This document shows positions 19,602 to 28,008 of a stretch of DNA of 64,000 nucleotides, piece by piece; positions within the stretch are counted from its first letter, which is position 1; the number at the start of each line of letters is the position of its first letter. The notes under the pieces are model-generated. The model was not told the origin of the DNA. It did not search any database and saw only the letters and a list, made by a program, of their open reading frames with translations. The stretch is from Comamonas koreensis (lineage in GTDB: Bacteria; Pseudomonadota; Gammaproteobacteria; Burkholderiales; Burkholderiaceae_C). Made by a program: the position numbers and the translations under genes. The stretch is from assembly GCF_014076495.1 (NCBI RefSeq), contig NZ_CP043575.1, positions 1,364,001-1,428,000 on the forward strand, given 5' to 3'.

Positions 19602-20077
19602 GCAGTAACTCCTTGGGTTTGTGGATCAGCCGGGCGCAGGCCCGCTGCCAGACAACAATAGGGGGGGCTGCCACGCTCGCGCAGCGCGGCGGCCAGGGTG
19701 GCACTGCCATCGCCGGCGACCAGGCGGGCCAGCAGCAAGCGGGGCGCTGGTGCGGCCGCAGACAGGGCCACGGCCTCGGCCACGCTGCCGGTGCCGTAAC
19801 GCGCCAAGAGGCGCGGCGACTGCGTGACCACCGGCTGCGCGGGCAGGGCCTCTTGCGCCACCGCCACCATCGCCACCGCAAAAGGCAACTGCGCGGCCCA
19901 TTGCTGCAGCGCGGGCCGCTGCTCCTTGCCTTGCAGCACCGCCACCGCGCAAAACTCGGCCAGCGCGGGCTGCTGCTGCTGGGCCTGCAGCCACAGCGCC
20001 TGCAGGTCGGCGGCCTGGGCCTGCGCCCGCAAACCCAGCCCCAGCACCACACAGCGGTGGGGCGCTGCTTGCGTCAT
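19598..20077 (-). CDS. cobE: CobE/CbiG C-terminal-like cobalamin biosynthesis protein
   Basis: A 159-residue protein resembling CobE and the C-terminal domain of CbiG: a start with [12 protein letters not shown], a central [22 protein letters not shown] resembling the TGSPSVAEAAAL pattern of the family, and a late LRERG segment. CobE is found in aerobic cobalamin clusters, but its exact reaction is not settled; it is thought to assist intermediates along the corrin pathway. The ATG at 20077 overlaps the cobL stop by four bases, which decides the start over one five codons upstream. It in turn overlaps cobM. Confidence 0.8.
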   Translation of the reverse strand: MTQAAPHRCVVLGLGLRAQAQAADLQALWLQAQQQQPALAEFCAVAVLQGKEQRPALQQWAAQLPFAVAMVAVAQEALPAQPVVTQSPRLLARYGTGSVAEAVALSAAAPAPRLLLARLVAGDGSATLAAALRERGSPPYCCLAAGLRPADPQTQGVTA

Positions 20078-21267
20078 ACCTGCCAGCTCCACTGCACCAG
20101 CGGGCGCGCCGCCTTCCAGCTGCGCATGCGGCCCAGCGCTGCCGCGCTGGACAGCTCCAGCTGCAGCAGCTGGCCGCCCAGCTCGCCATGCAGCTGCACC
20201 AACAGCGCCTGGGTTTCCAGGGTCACGGCATTCACCACCAGGCGGCAGCCTGGCGGCATGTGGGCGCGCAATGCCGCAAACAGCGCCGCATCAAAACCGC
20301 CGCCGACAAACACCGCTTGCGGCGCCGGCAGGTCTTGCAAAGCTTCTGGCGCCAGGCCGTGCACCACCTGCATGCGGGCCTGCAGGCCAAAGCGCTCGGC
20401 GTTGCTGCGGATATTGGCCACGCGCGTGGCATGCTGCTCAATGCTGGTGGCCAGGCCACCGGCCAGGCACCATTCGACGGCGACCGAGCCGGAGCCGCCG
20501 CCAATGTCCCAGAGCCGCTCCCCGCGCCGGGGGGCCAGCGTGGCCAGGGTCAGCGCACGCGCAGGCGCCTTGGTGATCTGGCCGTCGTGGGCATACCAGT
20601 CGTCGGGCCTGCCGGGCACCGCTGGCAGCGCAGCGCCGCCTTGGGCGATCAAGGCCACGGTCACCGGCGCCTGCGCCGGGTCGGCCTGCAGCGCAGCGGC
20701 GGCCGCATCGGCGCGCAGCATGCGGCAGCGCTCGCGCGGGCCGCCCACCGCTTCCATCACCCACAAGGGGCTTTGGCCCCAGCCTTCGTGGCTGAGCCAA
20801 TCGGCCAACTGCACGACGGCCGCGCCATCGCGCAGCAAGGTGATCAGCTGGCGGCCAGGGGCCAGGCGGGGCAGCAGCTGCGCAATCGGGCTGGCATGCA
20901 GACCCAGGCAGTCGCAGGCTTCCAGCCGCCAGCCCAGGCGGGCGGCAACCAGTGAAAATGTCGAGGGCTGGGCATGGCAGCGCCATTCCTCAGGCGACAA
21001 GTGCGCCGCCAGGCTGCCGCCCACGCCATACCAGAAGGGGTCGCCCGAGGCGAGCACCACCACCGGCCGGCCGCGCGCGGCCAGCACCGGGGCCACATCA
21101 AAAGGCTGGGGCCAGGGGCGGCCGCGCGCATCGATGGCGGCTAGCTGCAGATGGCGGGGGCCACCAAATACCAGCTCGGCCTGGTCCAATGCGTCTTTGG
21201 CTGCAGCGCTCAGGCCTGACAATCCATCCTCGTTCAACCCTATCAATGTCAACCACGGATCAGCCAT
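20074..21267 (-). CDS. cobL: Precorrin-6Y C5,15-methyltransferase (decarboxylating)
   Basis: A 397-residue fusion of CbiE-like and CbiT-like domains. The N-terminal part starts WLTLIGLNEDG and has LASGDPFWYGVGG; the C-terminal part is a Rossmann methylase with LWDIGGGSGSVAVEW, followed by the FVGGGF loop. CobL methylates reduced precorrin-6 at C5 and C15 and removes the C12 acetate carboxyl, giving precorrin-8. The ATG is fixed by homology and AGGAG about 12 bases upstream. Its start codon overlaps, on the opposite strand, the start codon of cobK: both ATGs lie in the same CATG palindrome. An upstream extension of the frame to 21699 is the antisense of cobK. Confidence 0.94.
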   Translation of the reverse strand: MADPWLTLIGLNEDGLSGLSAAAKDALDQAELVFGGPRHLQLAAIDARGRPWPQPFDVAPVLAARGRPVVVLASGDPFWYGVGGSLAAHLSPEEWRCHAQPSTFSLVAARLGWRLEACDCLGLHASPIAQLLPRLAPGRQLITLLRDGAAVVQLADWLSHEGWGQSPLWVMEAVGGPRERCRMLRADAAAAALQADPAQAPVTVALIAQGGAALPAVPGRPDDWYAHDGQITKAPARALTLATLAPRRGERLWDIGGGSGSVAVEWCLAGGLATSIEQHATRVANIRSNAERFGLQARMQVVHGLAPEALQDLPAPQAVFVGGGFDAALFAALRAHMPPGCRLVVNAVTLETQALLVQLHGELGGQLLQLELSSAAALGRMRSWKAARPLVQWSWQV

Positions 21268-22024
21268 GACGCATGTTCTCCTGCTGGGCGGCACCAGCGG
21301 CGCCAGCGAGTTGGCCCAGGCCCTGCACCAGGCGGGTGTGCGCGCCTGCTTCTCGTATGCCGGCGTCACCCAGCAACCCCTGGCCCAGCCCCTGCCCACG
21401 CGCAGCGGCGGCTTTGGCGGGCCCGAAGGCCTGGCCGCCTTTATCCGCGCCCAGGGCATCAGCCATGTGCTGGATGCCACCCACCCCTTTGCCGCGCAGA
21501 TGAGCCGCCATGCCTGCGCGGCCTGCGCCGCCACCGGCACGCCCTTGCTGGCGCTGGAGCGCGCGCCCTGGCAGGCGCAGCCCGGCGACCGCTGGACGGA
21601 AGTGGCCAGCATGGCCGATGCCGCCAGCGCGCTGCCCCAGGCGCCCAGCCGGGTGTTTCTGGCCGTGGGGCGCAAACAGCTCGATGCCTTTGCCCCCAAC
21701 CCGCAGCACCACTACCTGCTGCGCCTGGTTGATGCACCTGTGCCCGGCAGCTTGCCGCTGCCCCGGCACACCGTGGTGCTGGGCCGGGGCCCTTTTGGCA
21801 TGCAGGACGACCTGGCCTTGCTGCAGCAGCAGCGCATCGCCTGGCTGGTGGCCAAGAATGCCGGTGGCGCCGCCACGCGCGGCAAGATCGATGCCGCCCG
21901 TGCGCTGGGCTTGCCGGTCGTAATGGTGCAGCGCCCGGTGCTGCCCTTGCGGCCGCGCACGGAAAGCGTTGCGGATGTGCTGCATTGGCTGCGTCATGGC
22001 GCGTTGCCATCCACTGCGCCGTAG
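21266..22024 (+). CDS. cobK: Precorrin-6A reductase
   Basis: A 252-residue NAD(P)H-dependent reductase that converts precorrin-6A to precorrin-6B. It has the N-terminal LLLGGTSGASELAQAL, the conserved VLDATHPFAAQMS at about residue 70, VFLAVGRKQL, VLGRGPF and the C-terminal AKNAGGAATRGKIDAARALGLPVVMV. It is the only cob gene on the plus strand. Its start codon overlaps the cobL start codon and its 3' end overlaps the cobJ 3' end by 31 bases, so it is exactly fitted in reverse into the operon. Its promoter must lie within cobL, or it is expressed from an unseen distant promoter. A much longer open frame reaching back to 19613 is antisense to cobE and cobL and is spurious. Confidence 0.94.
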   Translation: MTHVLLLGGTSGASELAQALHQAGVRACFSYAGVTQQPLAQPLPTRSGGFGGPEGLAAFIRAQGISHVLDATHPFAAQMSRHACAACAATGTPLLALERAPWQAQPGDRWTEVASMADAASALPQAPSRVFLAVGRKQLDAFAPNPQHHYLLRLVDAPVPGSLPLPRHTVVLGRGPFGMQDDLALLQQQRIAWLVAKNAGGAATRGKIDAARALGLPVVMVQRPVLPLRPRTESVADVLHWLRHGALPSTAP

Positions 22025-22797
22025 TAGCGCGGCGTGTAGGTGTAGCGGCCCACGCGGCGGGTGAGGCGGTTGCCCACCAGCACGACGGTGCGCATGTCGG
22101 CCATCTCGGGCTGGGCATCGGCCAGGCTGCAGACCTGCAGCGATTCCTCGGGCGTGGAGACGGCGCGGGCAAAAATCAGCAGACGCTCGGGCTCGCAATG
22201 CTGGCGCAGCAAGGCCAACAGGCGGTTGAATCCTTCGGGCCGGCTGTGCGAGCGCGGGTTGTAGAAGGCCATCGCAAAATCGGCTTTTGCCGCCAGTTCC
22301 ACCCGGCGGGCAATCACCGGCCAAGGCTTGAGGTTGTCCGACAGGTTGATGCAGCAAAAATCATGGCCCAGCGGCGCGCCTGCGCGGGCGGCAGCGGCGA
22401 GCATCGCGGTAACGCCAGGCAAGACCTGCACGTCCAGTGCCAGCCAGTCCTGCGCTTGTGGTCCCTCAGCGCTTTCGATGGCTTCAAACACCGCCGATGC
22501 CATTGCGAACACGCCCGGGTCACCAGACGACACCACCACGACCTGCCGGCCTTGGGCGGCCAACTCCAGCGCCTGCCGGGCGCGGTCGAGCTCCACCCGG
22601 TTGTCCGAGGCGAGCCATTGCGGCTCGCGGCTGCCAGCGGCTGCGCTCTGCGCCACCAAGGCCTGCGCCCGCGCCACGTAGGGGAAGTAGCCCACGACAT
22701 CGTCGGCGGCCAGCAAGGCCTGCAGCACCGCAGGCGTGATCTGGTCCAGGTCGCCCGGGCCCAGGCCGGCAATGGTCAGTTGGCCGCTGCTTACCAT
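21994..22797 (-). CDS. cobJ: Precorrin-3B C17-methyltransferase
   Basis: A 267-residue tetrapyrrole methylase that methylates precorrin-3B at C17 and completes ring contraction to precorrin-4. Motifs: LTIAGLGPGDLDQITP, GYFPYV, VVVSSGDPGVFAMAS, VLPGVTAMLAAAARAGAPLGHDFC, INLSDNLKPWPVI and FYNPRS, all characteristic of CobJ/CbiH. I use the ATG at 22797, seven bases inside the cobI gene, rather than an upstream in-frame start that adds a Pro/Gly-rich leader. No sirohaem-like CobJ extension is fused. The stop overlaps the 3' end of the opposing cobK gene. Confidence 0.94.
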   Translation of the reverse strand: MVSSGQLTIAGLGPGDLDQITPAVLQALLAADDVVGYFPYVARAQALVAQSAAAGSREPQWLASDNRVELDRARQALELAAQGRQVVVVSSGDPGVFAMASAVFEAIESAEGPQAQDWLALDVQVLPGVTAMLAAAARAGAPLGHDFCCINLSDNLKPWPVIARRVELAAKADFAMAFYNPRSHSRPEGFNRLLALLRQHCEPERLLIFARAVSTPEESLQVCSLADAQPEMADMRTVVLVGNRLTRRVGRYTYTPRYYGAVDGNAP

Positions 22798-23552
22798 GCG
22801 GCCTCCGGGCGGCGGCCCTGGCCGTGCACCAGCACGATCGCGAAATAGGGGCAAACCTCGTCGCCCACGTCACTGAGGCGGGCGACCTGCTGCTGGTCGG
22901 TGGTGCCGTTTTGCACCAGCCAGGCGGCGTCGGCGCGGCCCGCGCGGGCGAGCGCGCGGCGGATGCGCGGCAGGTTGCGGCCCACCTTCATCACCACCAG
23001 CGCATCGGCCGTGTCCATGCGGCGCACCAGCTCGTCTTCGGACAAGGTGCCGGTCATGACGCTCAGCACATCGTCGCCCCAGGTGATGGGCTCACCGGTG
23101 GCATGCCAGCAGCCCACCATGCCGGGGATGCCGGGCACCACCTGCAGGTCCACATCGCCGCGCGCACGCAGCCGGGTGTAGAGGTGCATGAAGGAGCCGT
23201 AGAGGAAGGGATCACCCTCGCAGAGCACGATGACCTGTTCCTGCCGGGCCAGTTCGGCCAGGCGCAGGCACCAGTCGTCGTAAAACTGCGCCAGCTGCTG
23301 CACATAGGCGGGGCTGTCCACCGGGATTTCGGTGGTCACCGGGTACTCCATCGGGTACTCGGCGGCCTGGCCGCTGAGCATGCCTTCGACCAGCTGGCGC
23401 GCCTTGCCGGGCCGGCCTTTTTTGCGGAAAAAGGCCACATGACGGGCGCCGCGCACCAGGCGGTCGGCCTTGATGCTCATCAGTTCGGGATCGCCCGGGC
23501 CCAGGCCCACGCAGATGATGCCCGTTGTGGCGACGCTGGTCTTATTCAACAT
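22791..23552 (-). CDS. cobI: Precorrin-2 C20-methyltransferase
   Basis: A 253-residue SAM-dependent methylase that turns precorrin-2 into precorrin-3A, the committed step toward corrins rather than sirohaem. It shows ICVGLGPGDPELMSIKADR, the CobI-typical AFFRKKGRPGKAR and VLCEGDPFLYGSFMHLYTRL, and VVPGIPGMVGCW. The ATG at 23552 overlaps the end of cobH by 11 bases; an in-frame ATG five codons upstream is possible. It overlaps cobJ at its 3' end. Confidence 0.94.
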   Translation of the reverse strand: MLNKTSVATTGIICVGLGPGDPELMSIKADRLVRGARHVAFFRKKGRPGKARQLVEGMLSGQAAEYPMEYPVTTEIPVDSPAYVQQLAQFYDDWCLRLAELARQEQVIVLCEGDPFLYGSFMHLYTRLRARGDVDLQVVPGIPGMVGCWHATGEPITWGDDVLSVMTGTLSEDELVRRMDTADALVVMKVGRNLPRIRRALARAGRADAAWLVQNGTTDQQQVARLSDVGDEVCPYFAIVLVHGQGRRPEAAW

Positions 23553-24171
23553 GGCTGGCCATGGCATTGACGGCGGCCACGGTCATCGCCGAGCCGCCCA
23601 GGCGCCCGCGCACGATCATCGCCGGCACCGGCAGGTCCTGCATCAGCGCCTCTTTGGACTCGGCCGCGCCGATAAAGCCGACCGGGAAGCCGATGATGGC
23701 CGCAGGGCGGGGGCAGCTCGGGTCCTGCAGCATGTTGAGCAGGTGAAAGAGGGCGGTCGGCGCATTGCCGATGGCCACCACGGCACCGGCCAGGTGCGGG
23801 CGCCACAGCTCCAGCGCCGCAGCGCTGCGGGTATTGTTCATTTGCTGCGCCAGCTCGGCCACAGCGGGCTCGTGCAAGGTGCAGATCACCGGGTTGCCGG
23901 CGGGCAGGCGCGAGCGGGTAATGCCTTCGCTGACCATGCGCACATCGCAGAGCACGGGCGCGCCGGCCTCCAGCGCGCGCTGGCCTGCCGCGACTGCGCC
24001 GGCGGAAAACTGCACATGCGCGGCCAGCTCGACCATGCCGGCGGCATGGATCATGCGCACCGCCACGCGCTCCTCACCGGGGGTGAAGCGCTGCAGATCG
24101 GCCTCGCGGCGGATCGTGGCGAAGGACTGCCGGTAGATCTCGGCGCCATTGGTTTCGTAGGTATGAACCAT
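23542..24171 (-). CDS. cobH: Precorrin-8X methylmutase
   Basis: A 209-residue mutase that moves the methyl group from C11 to C12, turning precorrin-8 into hydrogenobyrinate, the last ring-level step of the aerobic pathway. Conserved segments include EIYRQSFATIRREADL, the catalytic-His region RMIHAAGMVE (His near residue 42), CDVRMVSEGITRSRLP, AIGNAPTALFHLL and GFPVGFIGAAESKEAL. Start and cobG stop share a base in TAATG. The 3' end is embedded in the start of cobI. Confidence 0.95.
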   Translation of the reverse strand: MVHTYETNGAEIYRQSFATIRREADLQRFTPGEERVAVRMIHAAGMVELAAHVQFSAGAVAAGQRALEAGAPVLCDVRMVSEGITRSRLPAGNPVICTLHEPAVAELAQQMNNTRSAAALELWRPHLAGAVVAIGNAPTALFHLLNMLQDPSCPRPAAIIGFPVGFIGAAESKEALMQDLPVPAMIVRGRLGGSAMTVAAVNAMASHVE

Positions 24172-25436
24172 TACATTTCTTCAAACAACAGCCCGGGATT
24201 GTCGCGCAGACTGCGCGCGCTCCAGCGGGAATCGGGGACGGCCTGGGCCGTGGCATGGCGGCCGCGCCCATAGACGGGCCCATCGCCGCCCGCTTGGGCC
24301 ACCAAGGTGACAGTGGCGGGCAGCTGGCGTGCGCAGCCTTTGCTGCAGCCCGAGACATGCAGGTGCGCGCCCTCGGGCACATGGGGGGCCAGGGCGAGCG
24401 CTAGATCCTGCGTAGGCGCCAGGGCTTGGCGGCAACCGGGCGCGCCGCTGCAGGCCGAGACGCGCAGCCGCGCATCTTGCGCGTCGCAGATCCAGTGGTC
24501 GCGGTCGGTCAAGCCCGCCCCTGGCATGCCCTGGGGCGCAAGGCCTTCGACCAGCAGCATGCGCCAGGGTGTGAGCCGCAGGCCCGTGATGCCGCTGCGC
24601 GCCAGGCGCGCCAGCGCACTGGCAGCAACCCGGCCCAGCGGCGCGGCCACCAACAGGCCAAGACCGCACTGCCAGCCCGGTTTTGGCTGGCTCGGTGCGG
24701 GCAGGTATGGGGGCGCTTCATGCAGGCCAGCGGGCAGCGCCAGCGGTGGCAGCGCGCCTGTATGGGCTTGGGCCTGGCGCAGCAGCTGGGGCAGGCGGCC
24801 GGGGTGTTCGCCGGCTGCACGCCGCGCGCGCGCCTGCGCCACACACCAGCGGGCCAGTGCCAGGGCCGCTTGCACGCTGAGGATGGCGTTGTCTGCCCGC
24901 CAGGCGATGGGGTAGCCGGGCACCTGCAGCAGCCAGCCTTGGGCGCCATCGCGAACCAATTGCACATCCGCCGCGACCTCGGCCAGGCCGCCATGGCGGC
25001 CGCTGGCCAGCGAGACGCCAAATTTGGCAGGCAGGCCTTCCAGCGCGGTATCGGCCAGCAGCGCCTGCTGCAAGGCCTCGGCCAGTGCGAGTACGCCGTC
25101 ACCGGGCTGGCACAGCGGGTCGATGACCAGGTTGCGCAGCTGCTCCTGGCGGGCATCGCCATCGAGCAGGCCCTGCGCGGCCAGCGCCGCCAGCAGCGCG
25201 CCATGCCCCGCAGGGGCGACGCCGCGCAGCTGGATATTGGCGCGGCTGGTCAGCTCCAGCAGGCCGGCGCCATGCTCGCTGGCCAGCTCGGCCAAGCGCA
25301 GCGCCTGCCCGGCCGACAGCCTGCCCAGCGGTGGGCGCACCCGCACCACCAGCCCATCGCCAGAGGCCATGGGCTGCCAGGCGCCAGGGCACCAGCCTTG
25401 GGTCTGTGGAAGGGGGGAGGGTGGGATGGCAAACAT
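24171..25436 (-). CDS. cobG: Precorrin-3B synthase (CobG, oxygen-dependent)
   Basis: CobG uses O2 and a sirohaem-like Fe4S4 centre to hydroxylate precorrin-3A, forming precorrin-3B. The 421-residue product belongs to the nitrite/sulfite reductase fold: ferredoxin-like half-domains with LTSRANIQLRGV and, near the C-terminus, the cluster cysteines as CSGAPGC (C-x5-C) and CSKGC (C-x3-C). I place the start at the ATG at 25436, before FAIPPSPLPQ, since the open frame further upstream is antisense to kdpE. It is the first gene of the cob operon and diverges from kdpE across 112 bases. No cobalamin riboswitch was recognised in that gap. Confidence 0.92.
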   Translation of the reverse strand: MFAIPPSPLPQTQGWCPGAWQPMASGDGLVVRVRPPLGRLSAGQALRLAELASEHGAGLLELTSRANIQLRGVAPAGHGALLAALAAQGLLDGDARQEQLRNLVIDPLCQPGDGVLALAEALQQALLADTALEGLPAKFGVSLASGRHGGLAEVAADVQLVRDGAQGWLLQVPGYPIAWRADNAILSVQAALALARWCVAQARARRAAGEHPGRLPQLLRQAQAHTGALPPLALPAGLHEAPPYLPAPSQPKPGWQCGLGLLVAAPLGRVAASALARLARSGITGLRLTPWRMLLVEGLAPQGMPGAGLTDRDHWICDAQDARLRVSACSGAPGCRQALAPTQDLALALAPHVPEGAHLHVSGCSKGCARQLPATVTLVAQAGGDGPVYGRGRHATAQAVPDSRWSARSLRDNPGLLFEEM

Positions 25437-25548
25437 GGAGCAGGCGGCAGCGCAGTCGCAATGCCGGGGTGCTGAAGTGTAGCGAAGTGCCCGCTTGCTG
25501 CCGGCCAGCAGGCACAAACCACCCCGGTTTTTTGTCACAATCGGGCGC

Positions 25549-26253
25549 ATGACGCTTGCTGCCCCCCGCATCCTCTTGGTGGACGATGATCCGCATATCC
25601 GCCGCTTTGTGCGTCTGGCCATGGAGGACGAAGGCTGGCAGGTCTTTGAGGCCGACAGCGCAAGGCGTGGCCTGATTGAGGCGGCCAGCCGCCAGCCCGA
25701 TGCGCTGGTGCTGGACCTGGGCCTGCCCGATGCCGATGGCAAGACGCTGATCACCGAGCTGCGCGGCTGGAGCGGCCTGCCGGTGCTGGTGCTCTCGGCC
25801 CGCGACCAGGAGGACGAGAAAGTGGCGGCGCTCGATGCGGGCGCGGATGACTACCTGAGCAAGCCCTTTGGCGTGCCCGAGCTGCTGGCGCGCCTGCGCG
25901 TGATGCTGCGCCGCAGCCAGCGCAGTGGCGGCGAGCAGCCCGGCAGCACGGTGCACTTTGGCGATGTGGAGGTGGACCTGGCAACGCACGAGGTGCGCCA
26001 GGCGGGCGCTGCCGTACACCTGACGCCGATCGAGTTCCGGCTGCTGGCGGCGCTGATCGCCGGCCAGGGCCGGGTGCTGACGCACCGCCAGCTGTTGCTG
26101 CAGGTCTGGGGGCCGGAGTACCTGGACCGGCCGCACTACCTGCGCGTGCACATGGCCAACCTGCGCCAGAAGATCGAGGCCGAGCCGGCCCAGCCCCGGC
26201 ACCTGCTTACCGAGCTGCAAGTGGGCTACCGTCTGGTGGGGTTACAGGGCTGA
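25549..26253 (+). CDS. kdpE: KdpE, response regulator of the kdp operon
   Basis: A 234-residue OmpR-class regulator. Receiver domain: acidic pocket VDDD near residue 12, phospho-acceptor Asp in [11 protein letters not shown] (about 55), conserved Lys in DDYLSKPFG (about 106). C-terminal winged helix: [42 protein letters not shown] and [12 protein letters not shown], closely resembling E. coli KdpE. It is separated from kdpD by the cobalamin block on the opposite strand, so it needs its own promoter in 25437-25548 or reads from within cobG. Its target is probably the tandem repeat upstream of kdpF. Confidence 0.94.
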   Translation: MTLAAPRILLVDDDPHIRRFVRLAMEDEGWQVFEADSARRGLIEAASRQPDALVLDLGLPDADGKTLITELRGWSGLPVLVLSARDQEDEKVAALDAGADDYLSKPFGVPELLARLRVMLRRSQRSGGEQPGSTVHFGDVEVDLATHEVRQAGAAVHLTPIEFRLLAALIAGQGRVLTHRQLLLQVWGPEYLDRPHYLRVHMANLRQKIEAEPAQPRHLLTELQVGYRLVGLQG

Positions 26254-26259
26254 TGCCCT

Positions 26260-26265
26260 TATAAT
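26260..26265 (+). promoter_or_regulatory. Sigma-70 minus-10 box of ahcY
   Basis: A perfect TATAAT seven bases after the kdpE stop. The predicted transcription start, about seven bases downstream, falls just before the first base-paired element of the SAH riboswitch, which supports the call. No strong minus-35 hexamer is seen; the region 17 bases upstream lies in the kdpE coding end. Confidence 0.6.
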
Positions 26266-26275
26266 CGCGTTCCAT

Positions 26276-26366
26276 CCGAGGAGCGTTGCAGCGTTTCCCA
26301 GTCTGGCCAGGCGCCAGACCTCCATGGGGCGTGAGGCTCGGATTTCATCTCGCAACGACGCTCACC
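26276..26366 (+). ncRNA. S-adenosylhomocysteine (SAH) riboswitch
   Basis: Matches the SAH riboswitch consensus found before ahcY in beta- and gammaproteobacteria. P1 pairs CCGAG at 26276-26280 with CTCGG at 26337-26341; the internal hairpin pairs GTCTGG (26301-26306) with CCAGAC (26314-26319); the pseudoknot pairs GAGCG (26281-26285) with CGCTC (26359-26363). The pseudoknot's 3' strand can instead form a hairpin, CTCACC (26361-26366) with GGTGAG (26381-26386), so ligand binding and this hairpin appear mutually exclusive. SAH should turn on ahcY, which removes it. Family assignment is from consensus recall. Confidence 0.9.
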
Positions 26367-26443
26367 CACGCTTTCTGTGCGGTGAGATGGTTCTTCCCTT
26401 CTTCCGCGGAACGTGGTTTTTCATTCAATTTTTGGAGAAAACC

Positions 26444-27874
26444 ATGAACGCTGCTGTTCGCTTCAATCCCGCTGACTCCGCGATTACCGATATTTCCCTG
26501 GCCGCTTGGGGCCGCAAGGAAATCAAGATCGCCGAAACCGAAATGCCTGGCCTGATGGCCGTGCGTGAAGAGTTCGCCGCTGCCCAGCCCTTGAAGGGCG
26601 CGCGCATCACCGGCTCGCTGCACATGACCATCCAGACCGCCGTGCTGATCGAGACGCTGACGGCGCTGGGCGCCCAAGTGCGCTGGGCCTCGTGCAACAT
26701 CTTCTCGACCCAGGACCACGCAGCAGCGGCCATCGCCGAGACCGGCGTGCCCGTGTACGCGATCAAGGGCGAGTCGCTCAAGGACTACTGGGACTACACC
26801 CACGCGATCTTTGAATTCGGCGCCAAGGGCACCGAAGGCGAAGGCCCGAACATGATCCTGGACGACGGCGGCGATGCCACCATGCTGATGCACCTGGGCA
26901 AGAAGGCCGAGAAGGACATCTCCGTGCTGGCCAACCCCGGCAGCGAAGAAGAGAAGATCGTGTTTGCCGCGATCAAGGCCAAGCTGGCCGTCGATCCGAC
27001 CTGGTACAGCCGCAAGTCGGCCCAGATCCTGGGCGTGACCGAAGAGACCACTACTGGCGTGCACCGCCTGAACGAAATGTCGGCCAACGGCTCGCTGCTG
27101 TTCCGCGCGATCAACGTCAACGACTCGGTGACCAAGTCCAAGTTCGACAACCTCTACGGCTGCCGCGAATCGCTGGTGGACGGCATCAAGCGCGCCACCG
27201 ATGTGATGATCGCCGGCAAAGTGGCCGTGGTCGCTGGCTACGGTGACGTGGGCAAGGGCTGCGCCCAGGCGCTGACTGCGCTGCGCGCGCAAGTCTGGGT
27301 GACCGAGATCGACCCGATCAATGCCCTGCAAGCGGCGATGGAAGGCTACAAGGTCGTGACCATGGAGTACGCCGCTGACAAGTGCGATATCTTCGTGACT
27401 ACCACTGGCAACAAGGACATCATCCGCCACGAGCACATGGTCGCGATGAAGGACGAGGCCATCGTCTGCAACATCGGCCACTTCGACAACGAAATCGATG
27501 TCGCATCGATCGAAAAGTACGAGTGGGAAGAGATCAAGCCGCAAGTCGACCACATCACCTTCCCCGATGGCAAGAAGATCATCCTGCTGGCCAAGGGCCG
27601 CCTGGTGAACCTGGGTTGCGCCACCGGCCACCCCAGCTTTGTGATGTCCAACTCCTTTGCCAACCAGACGCTGGCGCAGATCGAGCTGTTCACCCGCCCC
27701 GACGCCTACGAAGTGGGCAAGGTCTATGTGCTGCCCAAAGTGCTGGACGAGAAGGTCGCACGCCTGCACCTGAAGAAGGTCGGCGCCCAGCTGACCGAGC
27801 TGACCCAGGCGCAAGCGGACTACATCGGCGTGAAGAAGGAAGGCCCTTACAAGCCTGAAACCTACCGTTATTAA
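26444..27874 (+). CDS. ahcY: Adenosylhomocysteinase (SAH hydrolase)
   Basis: Cytoplasmic NAD+-dependent enzyme that splits S-adenosylhomocysteine into adenosine and homocysteine, relieving product inhibition of methyltransferases. The 476-residue protein has [31 protein letters not shown], the NAD-binding [24 protein letters not shown] and the C-terminal [13 protein letters not shown] ending typical of the bacterial-type enzyme with the extra internal segment. GGAGAAAACC precedes the ATG at 26444; an upstream frame through the riboswitch is ignored. Regulated by the riboswitch and the TATAAT promoter upstream. A perfect 8-bp inverted repeat (27890-27927) lies in the gap before tlyA but has no T-run. 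Confidence 0.97.
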   Translation: MNAAVRFNPADSAITDISLAAWGRKEIKIAETEMPGLMAVREEFAAAQPLKGARITGSLHMTIQTAVLIETLTALGAQVRWASCNIFSTQDHAAAAIAETGVPVYAIKGESLKDYWDYTHAIFEFGAKGTEGEGPNMILDDGGDATMLMHLGKKAEKDISVLANPGSEEEKIVFAAIKAKLAVDPTWYSRKSAQILGVTEETTTGVHRLNEMSANGSLLFRAINVNDSVTKSKFDNLYGCRESLVDGIKRATDVMIAGKVAVVAGYGDVGKGCAQALTALRAQVWVTEIDPINALQAAMEGYKVVTMEYAADKCDIFVTTTGNKDIIRHEHMVAMKDEAIVCNIGHFDNEIDVASIEKYEWEEIKPQVDHITFPDGKKIILLAKGRLVNLGCATGHPSFVMSNSFANQTLAQIELFTRPDAYEVGKVYVLPKVLDEKVARLHLKKVGAQLTELTQAQADYIGVKKEGPYKPETYRY

Positions 27875-28008
27875 ATTGAGCGGTAATCCCAGCGCCTGGT
27901 GACACCGTTGTGTGCCGCTAGGCGCTGCAGCCCTGTTGGGCATTTGTTGTGAAGACGGGCTGCTCCGCTTGGGCGGGCCAGCCGGTCGTTTTGATTGAAG
28001 GAACGCGC

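Noticed and set aside
19613-21265. Upstream 551 codons of the open frame that contains cobK
   Set aside because: Antisense to cobE and cobL; Ser/Pro/Arg-rich. Only the part from 21266 encodes CobK.
25437-25548. Cobalamin riboswitch upstream of cobG
   Set aside because: The gap is only 112 bases and no B12-box or long aptamer stems were recognised.
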